NCBI GenBank assembly: GCA_016931535.1
Contig: JAFGEP010000003.1
Coordinates: forward strand, 1 to 45,848
Source: Bradymonadales bacterium
GTDB lineage: Bacteria; Myxococcota_A; Bradymonadia; JAFGEP01
DNA length: 45,848 nt
Direction of reading: 5' to 3'
How positions within the stretch are numbered: the first letter of the stretch is position 1; every line of letters starts with the position of its first letter. Shown here piece by piece: positions 17,247 to 25,274 of the stretch. A model generated the notes under the pieces. The model was not told where the DNA came from. It saw nothing but the letters and a program-made list of their open reading frames with translations, and did not search any database. A program made the translations under genes and the position numbers.

Positions 17247-19231
17247 GGTCTACAGTAGGGGTCGCGCAGACCGGTGACGGGATCGACACAGGGATCCCGG
17301 GTACTGCTCTCCGACCTGATCCGCCTCAGCCGGATGGTGACCAATAGCTCTCCCCCCTCCTCCACCTGGGAGATATCCTCGTCGAACTCCGCGGAACGGT
17401 GCCGATCGGCAGAGGCCTCGAAGAGGAGCCGGTCCCCATCGGCACGGTCGAAGATCCACACGTTCTGGGCGGCCGGATCGCGTTCGAAACGGCGTTCGCC
17501 AAAGGCAAGCGATATCCCCTCGTCGGGCCTCTCGAACTGGAACCGGACCCTGACCGGCCGGGTAAAAGGGTGCTCTCCCTCCATCACGTCTGCCGCTATC
17601 GCGACCTGTGTCGTCTCTTCGGCCTCTTGCATGTCAGGCACGGGCAAGGCCAGGCCCCCGACATCTGCCAGGGGCTGACCGGCCGCGTCCACTTCTTCGG
17701 GAACGACCGCCACCACTTCGGTGTCGGCATCCAAAGTGGCGACGGGAGAAAGACCCGCGTCGGGGATCTCTACCAGGGCCACCACCGAGGGGTCCTCCTG
17801 GGAGCTCTGGCCGGCGGCATCTGGATCACCGGCAACCAGCTCGCCAGAGCCAGGGGAAGAATTGGGAGGAATTTGGATGCGAAAGATCAGGTAGCCGATG
17901 CCGGCCAATAGCAGCAGTCCCAGCAGGATCACGCTGGCCAGCAAGGCGGTGTTGTGCCGCTGGGGCTGAACCTGGACCCATTCGGTGGCGCCACCGGCTT
18001 GCGGTCGCATGCCAGCGGCCCCCATGTTCCACACCGACTGGCCCGACGGGTCGTAAGGAAGCCCCATCTGTGGCCCGGAAGGGCTGGTCCCTGGAGCTCC
18101 GATGGAACCGGTGGTTTGAGGTTGAGGCGTACCCGTCGGGGGGCTGCCGTAGGGATACCCCCCATAGCCGGCCGATGGCGTGGGGCTCGGCTGCTCCGAC
18201 AAGGTCGCGCCGGTGTTGGGGGCCGGCTGATAAGGAGCAGCACTCTGGGAAGAGGGGGTCATCGCCGGCAGCCCGGTGAAAGACTGGGAAACCGCCCCCG
18301 CCAAAAAGGCTTCCACCGCCTGTCGCATCTCCTTGGCATCGGCAAATCGGTTGTTCCGGTCTTTTTCCAGCGACCGGAACACGATCTCCTCCAGAGGTCG
18401 CGGTACCTCGTAGCCCGGGAGTATCTCCTGGAAAGGGGGCGGTGGATCGTGCACATGCTGGATCAGGATGCTGACCGGATCGGTGGCCGTGAACGGGCAT
18501 CGCCCGATCAGCGCCTGGTACATGACGACCCCCAGCGAATAGAGGTCGCTTCGTCCGTCCAACTTCTTGGCCTTGGCCTGCTCGGGCGACATGTACTTGG
18601 GGGTGCCGAAGATCATGCCGGCCTGCGTCATGGTGGTGTCGGTGACCTTCGGATCTCTCAGCTTGGCCACGCCGAAATCGAGCACCTTGACGAAGTCCTT
18701 CTGATCGCCGACCTCCTTCAGCCAGATGTTGTCGGGTTTGATATCCCGATGAATGATCTCCTTCTCGTGGGCTTCGGCAAGGGAGGCCAGCGCTTGGCTG
18801 GCGATGCGGGCCACCCGTTCGGAGTTCAAGATCTTCTGCTCTTTGAGCACCTTCTCCAGGCTGGCTCCCTCCAGAAACTCCATGACAATGTAGAGCAGGT
18901 CTCCGGAACGACCGAAATCATATACCGTGATGGTGTTGGGATGTGTCAGGCGGCTGGCGGCTCTCGCCTCCAGGTGAAAACGCTTGATGAGGGATTCGTC
19001 GTCGATCATCTGGGGCATCAGGACCTTGACCGCGACTGTCCGGTCCATGGCCTCCTGCCGGCCCTTGTAGACCACCCCCATGCCGCCCACCCCGATCACC
19101 TTCTGGATGTGGTATCGCTCATCCAGCGTGTGACCGATCAGTCCATGAGGGTCGTCCTTGGTCCGGAGGCTCTCCCGGATCTGGGTCGGCTCATCGCCAT
19201 CTGCGTACTGATCCTCGTCGTAGTCGGTCAC
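17243..19231 (-). CDS. Transmembrane Ser/Thr protein kinase
   Basis: This is a Hanks-type kinase of 662 residues. The Gly-rich loop is GVGGMGVV (47-54), the catalytic Lys is in VAVK (K69), HRDIKPDN has its Asp at 163, the DFG is 185-187, and the activation segment ends in FGTPKYMSPEQA. After the kinase domain comes a Pro/Ser/Gly/Thr linker, a membrane helix (LLASVILLGLLLLAGIGYLIF) and an acidic extracytoplasmic domain. The longer frame starts at GTG 19246 without a ribosome site. GTG 19231 has GGGAG six bases upstream and is preferred. It heads the three-gene operon with the one-TM protein and the propeller lipoprotein. The architecture is typical of myxobacterial sensor kinases. Confidence 0.92.
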   Translation of the reverse strand: MTDYDEDQYADGDEPTQIRESLRTKDDPHGLIGHTLDERYHIQKVIGVGGMGVVYKGRQEAMDRTVAVKVLMPQMIDDESLIKRFHLEARAASRLTHPNTITVYDFGRSGDLLYIVMEFLEGASLEKVLKEQKILNSERVARIASQALASLAEAHEKEIIHRDIKPDNIWLKEVGDQKDFVKVLDFGVAKLRDPKVTDTTMTQAGMIFGTPKYMSPEQAKAKKLDGRSDLYSLGVVMYQALIGRCPFTATDPVSILIQHVHDPPPPFQEILPGYEVPRPLEEIVFRSLEKDRNNRFADAKEMRQAVEAFLAGAVSQSFTGLPAMTPSSQSAAPYQPAPNTGATLSEQPSPTPSAGYGGYPYGSPPTGTPQPQTTGSIGAPGTSPSGPQMGLPYDPSGQSVWNMGAAGMRPQAGGATEWVQVQPQRHNTALLASVILLGLLLLAGIGYLIFRIQIPPNSSPGSGELVAGDPDAAGQSSQEDPSVVALVEIPDAGLSPVATLDADTEVVAVVPEEVDAAGQPLADVGGLALPVPDMQEAEETTQVAIAADVMEGEHPFTRPVRVRFQFERPDEGISLAFGERRFERDPAAQNVWIFDRADGDRLLFEASADRHRSAEFDEDISQVEEGGELLVTIRLRRIRSESSTRDPCVDPVTGLRDPYCRP

Positions 19232-19292
19232 TCCAAACTCCCGCACTGGTCAAACGTGCTCCGCGACAATACGGATGCTGGCCACCTGGTTG

Positions 19293-19322
19293 ACATTACT
19301 GTGCCCTCTGTAGCCCTGTCAA
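19293..19322 (-). promoter_or_regulatory. Candidate promoter of the kinase operon
   Basis: A perfect -35 TTGACA (19322-19317) is followed after 18 bases by TAATGT (19298-19293), giving a 5' leader of about 55 bases. TGACA at 19291-19295 and TGTCA at 19317-19321 form an inverted repeat spanning the element, so a dimeric regulator could bind here. Confidence 0.5.
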
Positions 19323-19512
19323 CGCGCCGATGTTCGACCCGCCTGCATCGCCTCGCGCAGCCCTGTCGATTCACTCTCCGCCAGACACGGTCTTTTCCAG
19401 ACGCCCTCCCTCGAAGACCGGTTGCCCCCATTCCCCCGGGCAACAGGCAGCATGTGCCACCTCTTTGAACCTGGCCCAAACCCTTGTAAGCTGGGGAGCA
19501 GGTGAATGGCCC

Positions 19513-19917
19513 ATGCGATGCAGACACCCCAACCTCTCGATCCTCCTCTGGCTCTGGCTCAGCCTTTCGACGCTGACCGGCTGCAGTCACGAAGAGGAGG
19601 AGAAGCGCCTCCTGGGATATTGGGAAGGAACGCTGCCCTTGCCCGCCACAGGAGAAACCGTTCCCATTGCCTACCAATTCCGGGAGGACGGCCTGACCGT
19701 CTGGGTCGGAATGGGTCCAGAACAGATCGAGACCCGATGGGATCACTGGAAGGTCTCGACCGTCCATGGCAACGACCTGGTCGTGACCATCCAGCGAAAC
19801 GACAATCGGCTCTTCGCTGCGCTGGTCAGACCGCTGGGAGAGGACCGGCTCATCTTGTGGGACCTGGGGAGCGACCCGAGCACGGCGGCCCGAGTGGAAC
19901 GGCGGGAACCGCCTTGA
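19513..19917 (+). CDS. Small lipoprotein of unknown function
   Basis: The 134-residue product has a clear type II signal peptide, with hydrophobic core LSILLWLWLSLSTLTGC and lipobox LTGC. The mature part is about 110 residues with alternating beta-like segments (WEGTLPLPATGETVPIAYQF, LVVTIQRNDNRLFAALV). The opening LLGYWEGTL resembles small lipoproteins with lipocalin-like barrels (GxW near the N-terminus), but this is inference. AGGTGA lies 7 bases before the ATG. It is divergent from the kinase operon. Confidence 0.75.
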   Translation: MRCRHPNLSILLWLWLSLSTLTGCSHEEEEKRLLGYWEGTLPLPATGETVPIAYQFREDGLTVWVGMGPEQIETRWDHWKVSTVHGNDLVVTIQRNDNRLFAALVRPLGEDRLILWDLGSDPSTAARVERREPP

Positions 19918-20140
19918 CCCGACCTTGCCCGTCCGATGGGAAGGACCTCGGCTGCCTTCCACTCGGCAATTGACTTTCCTCCGCTGGAATGGCAATAGTC
20001 CTCCGACGCGCGAGCGAAGGGGAACGGTACCGGACCCCGGCCTTCGTTCTCTGGACGAACCGGTGGAGACGGAGGGGGTGACCAGATGCCCTTCTCTTTT
20101 TCCCACAGCTGGCGGTGCTTTTCAGGAAAGGACCACGTCG

Positions 20141-20347
20141 ATGAGCCAAAAGAAGCCGATTTGGGCCACCACAGAAGCGCATGCTCGACTGAAAGAGTAC
20201 TGCAATGTGACCGGCAAGACCCAGCTGGAGGTCGTCAGCGACCTGATTCTCAAGTACCTCGATCCCAGCAATCCCGACAAGGAAGGCGGGGGAGGGAAGA
20301 GGAAGGGCGGCAAGGACCGTCAACTCGGCGGCGTGTGGGTCGTCTAG
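20141..20347 (+). CDS. Small ribbon-helix-helix-like protein
   Basis: The 68-residue protein reads KPIWATTEAHARLKEYC, then TGKTQLEVVSDLILKYLD, then a basic Gly/Lys tail. The pattern of one beta strand, a helix with xxHxRLKEY, a turn at TGKT and a second helix fits the ribbon-helix-helix DNA-binding fold, as in antitoxins and CopG-type regulators. No toxin gene is adjacent: the next gene is convergent. AGGAAAGGA precedes the ATG. A TTGACT at 19970-19975 could serve a promoter, but the -10 is poor. The 223-base spacer upstream holds nothing else I can support. Confidence 0.65.
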   Translation: MSQKKPIWATTEAHARLKEYCNVTGKTQLEVVSDLILKYLDPSNPDKEGGGGKRKGGKDRQLGGVWVV

Positions 20348-20359
20348 GAGCCGGAATGC

Positions 20360-20392
20360 GACCGGGGGTGTCACGATGTCCGATCCCCGGTC
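20360..20392. terminator. Hairpin between convergent genes
   Basis: GACCGGGG (20360-20367) pairs perfectly with CCCCGGTC (20385-20392) over a 17-base loop. It lies 13 bases after the small RHH-like gene and about 110 bases past the end of the manC gene on the other strand. There is no T-run, so its function as a terminator is uncertain. Confidence 0.35.
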
Positions 20393-20500
20393 CCGCCGCT
20401 TCAGGTTTGGCCGGAAACCCTGTTTGACCCTGGTGTTCCCTCAACAACTCCTGACTTTCGCTTGGAACCGCGCGCTGTCCGTCCCCGCCTCCCGACGTTC

Positions 20501-21562
20501 TCAGAGGAGATCCTCCCGGCCGCTGTTTTTCAGCCATTCCACCACTTCGCGGACCCGCTGAGCCAGCTTTTTCGGTAACACCAGGGTCGCGGTGTCGGTG
20601 TCCACCACCACCAGGTCCTCCACCCCGACCACCGCCAACACCTTGTCCTTACCCCCCTGGTTGATGAGGATGCTCCCCTCGACATCGATCGGGCAGACCT
20701 CGCCGATGCACAGATTTCCCTGCTCATCGGTGGCCAGCACCTCACCCAGTGAGGCCCAGTGCCCCACATCGTTCCACCCCAGATCGGCGGGGACGACGAC
20801 CACGTCTTGCGCCCCTTCCATCACCCCGTAGTCGATGGAGATGGGGGTGATGGCTTCGAACACCGTTTGCAGCCGAGCGTCGTCTCCGGATGCCATGGCC
20901 TCGTCCATCTCGGTCATATGCCGAGCCAGCTCCGGCAGCTGGCGACCCATCTCCTCTTTGAGCTTGGCGAGAGAGAAAAAGAAGATGCCGGAATTCCACA
21001 GGTACCGGCCATCGATCACATAGGAACGCGCCCGCTCGAAGTCCGGCTTCTCCACGAAGGCGGCCGCCTTCAGCACCGCCCCCCCTCCGGTCTCGCAACG
21101 GATGTATCCATACCCCGTCTCGGGATGGGTCGGTCGAATCCCGATGGTGGCGATGTACCCTTGATCCGCCGCCTCGAACCCCAAGTTGCAGGCCTCGACC
21201 AACAGGTCGGGGCGACCCACGTAGGCGTCCGACGGGAAGAATCCCACAATCGCCTCGGCATCCAGGCGACCGATGACGGTGGCTGCCAGCCCGATCGCCG
21301 GGGCGGTGCTGCGCGCCGTAGGCTCGACGATCAGGTTGCCGGAGGCGAGCTCGGGGAGGTGTGCTCGAATGAGCTGCTCGAGATGCCGGCCGGTCACGAT
21401 ATACAACCGTTCCCTGGGGACAAGGGATCCAAGCCGAGCCACCGTGTGCTCCAGCAAGGTCTTCCCATCCCACAACGGCAGCAGCTGTTTGGGCCGATTC
21501 GTCCGGCTGAGTGGCCAGAACCGCGTTCCCAAACCACCCGCCATGATCACGACGTGCCTCAT
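20501..21562 (-). CDS. manC: Mannose-1-phosphate guanylyltransferase
   Basis: The enzyme makes GDP-mannose from mannose 1-phosphate and GTP for envelope polysaccharides. At 353 residues it is the single-domain form, without the C-terminal isomerase domain of bifunctional ManC/AlgA. The signature MAGGLGTRFWPLSR-NRPKQLL is at the N-terminus. GFFPSDAYVG, AAFVEKPDFERA, YLWNSGIFFF and IDYGVMEGAQDVVVVPADLGWNDVG follow in the family order. AGGAGGTG lies 6 bases before the ATG. It is the last gene of the ten-gene minus-strand run, 16 bases after thiE. Confidence 0.95.
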   Translation of the reverse strand: MRHVVIMAGGLGTRFWPLSRTNRPKQLLPLWDGKTLLEHTVARLGSLVPRERLYIVTGRHLEQLIRAHLPELASGNLIVEPTARSTAPAIGLAATVIGRLDAEAIVGFFPSDAYVGRPDLLVEACNLGFEAADQGYIATIGIRPTHPETGYGYIRCETGGGAVLKAAAFVEKPDFERARSYVIDGRYLWNSGIFFFSLAKLKEEMGRQLPELARHMTEMDEAMASGDDARLQTVFEAITPISIDYGVMEGAQDVVVVPADLGWNDVGHWASLGEVLATDEQGNLCIGEVCPIDVEGSILINQGGKDKVLAVVGVEDLVVVDTDTATLVLPKKLAQRVREVVEWLKNSGREDLL

Positions 21563-21578
21563 CCTGCACCTCCTTTCG

Positions 21579-22226
21579 CTATGACCTCGACCCCCGAGCT
21601 GCAGCAGCCAACAGGTCAGCCACCACGCTGGCCGGATCCTCCGCGTCGATCACGCTTCGCACCACCGCCACCCCACTGGCACCCGCCCGAAAGACCAGGC
21701 CCGCATTTTCGGCGGTAATCCCACCGATGCCCACCAGCGGAATCCGAACCCGCTTGCCGATCTCGGCGATCACCTCGGGTCCCCGGGGCGATGAGGCGTC
21801 CGACTTGGTCGGTCGGGCGTCGAAGATGGCCCCCACCCCCAGGTAATCGACACCCGCCTGCTCCAGCTCGAGGGCGCGGGCCACCGAACCGGCAGAACCG
21901 CCGATGATCAGGCCACCGGGAGCCCTCCTCCTGGCGACGGACGGATCCAGATCGTGCGGCCCCAGGTGTACCCCATCCGCACCGGCCTGGATAGCCAGAT
22001 CGAAGTCGTCGTTCACGATGTAGAGCGCGCCTTGTTGCGCCACCAGTCTCCGCAGTCTTTCGGCCCGCTCGAGCCGGACCGCACCACTGACTGGACTCTT
22101 GTCCCGATACTGCACGGTGGTGACCCCGGCAGCCAGTGCCCGCTCCACCGCCCACTCCACCACCTGGTCACGCCGACCGGTGTAGTCCGCGACCAGGTAG
22201 ATGCGCAACCGCTCCCGCAGGTTCAT
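21579..22226 (-). CDS. thiE: Thiamine-phosphate synthase
   Basis: ThiE joins the thiazole and pyrimidine moieties to thiamine phosphate. The 215-residue TIM barrel shows VTTVQYRDKS, YIVNDDFDLAIQAGADGVHLG, the phosphate-binding IIGGSAGS, YLGVGAIFDARPTKSDA and VGIGGITAENA. The usual GxSxH is GGSAGS here, so the His of that loop is replaced by Gly; this is modest divergence. The ATG overlaps the lipA stop as ATGA, indicating coupling. No other thiamine gene is adjacent and I see no TPP riboswitch upstream. Confidence 0.93.
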   Translation of the reverse strand: MNLRERLRIYLVADYTGRRDQVVEWAVERALAAGVTTVQYRDKSPVSGAVRLERAERLRRLVAQQGALYIVNDDFDLAIQAGADGVHLGPHDLDPSVARRRAPGGLIIGGSAGSVARALELEQAGVDYLGVGAIFDARPTKSDASSPRGPEVIAEIGKRVRIPLVGIGGITAENAGLVFRAGASGVAVVRSVIDAEDPASVVADLLAAAARGSRS

Positions 22227-23302
22227 GATCCGTCCTGTCGGCGAGGCCGGCCAGAGAAGGTTGTCATCGTACCACCAACGGTCGACGGCGTCCCCTGTCC
22301 AGCGGGCGCTTGCTCACCGAAATTCCGCGCTGTCTGGGATCTGTCGGCCGGTTCGAGCTCCAGGCCGGCCTGCGCGATCATCCCGCCACAGCGACCGGAT
22401 CGGCTCGCCGCCAGCTCTTCTGCCCGATAGGAGCTGCGAACCAGCGGCCCACACATCGCACCGGAAAAACCGAGCGCTCTGGCCGACCGCTCATAGCCCG
22501 CAAACTGCTCGATGGACACCCAGCGGCGAACCGGTAGATGGCGCAGGCTCGGGCGCAGGTACTGTCCGATGGAGACCAGCTCGCAGCCGGCTCCCCGAAG
22601 ATCCTCCAGGGCCTCCATCACCTCCTCGTCGGTCTCGCCCAGACCGACCATGAGACCCGACTTGGTGACCGCCCCCAGGTCCCGCGCCGCAGAAAGCACG
22701 GCCAGACTGCGTCGGTAACCGGCCTGCGGCCTGACTTCAGGTTGCAGGCGAGCCACCGTCTCCAGGTTGTGAGCAAACACCTCGGGTCCAGCCTCTACAA
22801 CCGTCCGGATATGGTCGACCTGCCCGCCAAAGTCGGGCGTCAGCGCCTCGATCCCCAGATCGGGGCAGTGATCTCGGATCCGGCGAATGACCTCGCTCCA
22901 GAACCCGGCTCCGCTGTCCGGCAGGTCATCGCGGTCCACGCTGGTGATCACGGCGTAGGACAGCCCCAACGAGGCCAACGATCGAGCCAGCCGCTCCGGC
23001 TCGCTCCCATCGATCGGCCCGGGTCGTCCGGTGGTGACATCGCAGAAGCCGCAGCTCCGGGTGCAGATCTCCCCCAGGATCATGAAGGTCACCGCACCTC
23101 GGCTCCAGCAGGTGGGGACATTGGGGCAGTTGGCGGATTGGCAGACGGTGTGCAGCCGCTGCTCCCCGATCAACACCTTGAGTCGCTGGAACCGCTCGTT
23201 CCCCTGGATGGGCACCTTCATCCAGGGGGGCATGGGGCCGGCGCTCGACAGCTCCCATGTTGGCCTGGCCAGACCGCGTCTTGCGTTTTTGGTGGTCCCC
23301 AT
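22223..23302 (-). CDS. lipA: Lipoyl synthase
   Basis: This radical-SAM enzyme inserts two sulfurs into octanoyl groups of dehydrogenase E2 and GcvH proteins. Both iron-sulfur motifs are present: the auxiliary cluster as C54, C59, C65 (CQSANCPNVPTC) and the radical SAM cluster as C80, C84, C87 (CTRSCGFC). GLMVGLGETDEEV and the C-terminal VRSSYRAEE, whose Ser ligates the auxiliary cluster, are also there. At 359 residues it is longer than the usual 300-320: about 55 residues of low-complexity Gly/Pro/Arg sequence follow the RSSY motif. It overlaps thiE by 4 bases and lies 36 bases after the membrane-protein gene. Confidence 0.96.
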   Translation of the reverse strand: MGTTKNARRGLARPTWELSSAGPMPPWMKVPIQGNERFQRLKVLIGEQRLHTVCQSANCPNVPTCWSRGAVTFMILGEICTRSCGFCDVTTGRPGPIDGSEPERLARSLASLGLSYAVITSVDRDDLPDSGAGFWSEVIRRIRDHCPDLGIEALTPDFGGQVDHIRTVVEAGPEVFAHNLETVARLQPEVRPQAGYRRSLAVLSAARDLGAVTKSGLMVGLGETDEEVMEALEDLRGAGCELVSIGQYLRPSLRHLPVRRWVSIEQFAGYERSARALGFSGAMCGPLVRSSYRAEELAASRSGRCGGMIAQAGLELEPADRSQTARNFGEQAPAGQGTPSTVGGTMTTFSGRPRRQDGS

Positions 23303-23338
23303 GATCTGACTACCCGTCCCTTCTCGTCTGCCGTTCTT

Positions 23339-25162
23339 TCACTCTACCTCGAAATTTGCAGCAGACAAGCAGGGACCGAGATCCACCTCGCCATCCGAGT
23401 CGGTGAGGTCAACCCGCAGGTTGCAAAGTTGTCGACCCCCGGCCTGAGCCTCCCACACCTGCAGACCGACCGGGCAGGCGGGTAGTCGGATCAGCTCGTG
23501 GACCACGCCATGGTCCTTTCCTGCCACCCGATCGAGAGCACAGCGGGCATAGGGCCACAGCAGGTCGGAGAACACGATCCGGGCCTCCAGAGCCGATGTC
23601 ATTCGAGCCGTCACGCGCAGTCGAAGCGTGCGGTTGGCCGGGGCCAGGCGAAACAGACGCCCATGGGAGAAGAGATCCAGGTACCCCAGGTCGCGAAAGG
23701 CCTGCATCTGGTCCCGCAGCGGATCCCACAGCAGCACCTCGTCGTAGTACAGGCCGATCCGCGCCTGGATCTGCCATTGGATGGCCCGCGGCAGCCTGGG
23801 CACGTGCCAGGGGAAGGGGGCCTCCAACTCCTCGAATGCAGGCCGTTCCCGTAGCAGATGGGCCTCCGGCTGATTCCGGAAAATGAAGGGGAAAAGGCAC
23901 CCCTCCTCGATCATGTAGTACACATGCAGGTTCGCCGCCATGTAGGAATCCGGGCGCAACGGGTTGGGAGAACCCTCCCGGAAAAAAAAGCGGCGAAAAC
24001 CGCTCGATTCCACCTGGCCGATTCCCGACTCGAACTCCCGCTGCACCCGTGCCAGCCGAAAGTTGGCCCAGGTGACCGACACCAGGCTCCCCAGCGAAAG
24101 CAACAAGACCAACGTCGAACCCCACCGGCGCCATCTGCCCTCCCCGCCGGAGCCGAGGGCACCGCCCACCAGCGCCAGACCGGCCACGAGCCCGGCAAAA
24201 CGGATCGGCACCTGGTTCCAGGCTCGCGTATCCTCCGGAAACAGCACCATCAACCCCAACAGCCCCAGCAAGGCCAGACCGAACCCACGAGCCAGAGGCT
24301 CCCTGAAAAACAGCCCCCGGACCAGCAAGGACAGACCAAAAAGCGGCACCAGGTTGGCCCACCACATAAACCCGTAGGGGGTCTCGTACAGGTTGCGGGG
24401 AAGCCACCACAACGAATCGAGGTGCCACCCGAGCTGCCCCCAGATGGGGAGAGAGTGGGCCGCCGAGCTCCGTGCCACCAGACCGAGAACAACCAGCGCA
24501 GGCAAAGAAACCACCAACAGCCTTCCCAGGTCCCGTGCACTCCGGCGGCCCCGAGCTCCACCCGCCAAGATCAACCCCATCGACAGCCCCACCAGGCAGG
24601 CCGCAAAAGCGTGGGCCAGAGCGGTCAGCAGCAACATTCCGCCCACCGGCACCCACCCACCCCACTGCGCCCCCTTGCCCGCGGATTCCCCCTTGACCTG
24701 CCTCATCATCAGCGCGAGCACACACAGCCCCAGACCGATTCCGCCTGAGAAATTGTCGAACCCCATGTAGAACAGGTAGGTGTACGGAAATACCGGTGCG
24801 AACCAGCGCAAGGGGGACCGCCGACAATCCATGATCTCGATCAGCCACAGCAACCCGCCTGCCTGGAGCAGCACGAAAACCGTCACCATGCACTTGGTCG
24901 CCCAGCGGATCGGTAGTAGTTTCTCGAAAAAGGCGGTGAGCACCGGAGCAAACAACGCGCTATAGCTCGCCTGCAGCTCCAGGTAGCCATCGAAACCGAG
25001 GGAAGGGTCGTCGATGTGGTTGAGCAGGTACCCCGCAAAAGCATGCTGGGGACCGTCGTAGGTGGGAAAGGGCCCACAAAGCCAGATCGGGACCAGGGCG
25101 GCGGCAAACAACAACAGCCGCTCCACCCCTTGATACCAGGCCTTGCCTGTGCACTGACTCAT
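23339..25162 (-). CDS. Polytopic inner-membrane protein of unknown function
   Basis: The 607-residue protein starts at ATG 25162 (GGAGA about 10 bases upstream). It has roughly 9-11 hydrophobic helices between residues 13 and 370, among them LLLFAAALVPIWLCG, MVTVFVLLQAGGLLWL and FGLALLGLLGLMVLF. An extracytoplasmic C-terminal domain of about 230 residues follows. The early TYDGPQHAF and the large soluble tail recall GT-C-type glycosyltransferases and related DUF-class membrane proteins, but I see no diagnostic DD/ED motif, so no function is assigned. It lies 112 bases downstream of the adenine methyltransferase and 36 bases upstream of lipA. Confidence 0.75.
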   Translation of the reverse strand: MSQCTGKAWYQGVERLLLFAAALVPIWLCGPFPTYDGPQHAFAGYLLNHIDDPSLGFDGYLELQASYSALFAPVLTAFFEKLLPIRWATKCMVTVFVLLQAGGLLWLIEIMDCRRSPLRWFAPVFPYTYLFYMGFDNFSGGIGLGLCVLALMMRQVKGESAGKGAQWGGWVPVGGMLLLTALAHAFAACLVGLSMGLILAGGARGRRSARDLGRLLVVSLPALVVLGLVARSSAAHSLPIWGQLGWHLDSLWWLPRNLYETPYGFMWWANLVPLFGLSLLVRGLFFREPLARGFGLALLGLLGLMVLFPEDTRAWNQVPIRFAGLVAGLALVGGALGSGGEGRWRRWGSTLVLLLSLGSLVSVTWANFRLARVQREFESGIGQVESSGFRRFFFREGSPNPLRPDSYMAANLHVYYMIEEGCLFPFIFRNQPEAHLLRERPAFEELEAPFPWHVPRLPRAIQWQIQARIGLYYDEVLLWDPLRDQMQAFRDLGYLDLFSHGRLFRLAPANRTLRLRVTARMTSALEARIVFSDLLWPYARCALDRVAGKDHGVVHELIRLPACPVGLQVWEAQAGGRQLCNLRVDLTDSDGEVDLGPCLSAANFEVE

Positions 25163-25274
25163 CCCGCTTTTGTCTCCTGGGTGCCCCGACCCTCCGAGAG
25201 GAACCCTCGGCAAACCTCACCGCGGACAAGACCCGTTTGCAGGGATGTCCACCCCATCCTCTATCCTATCCGGC

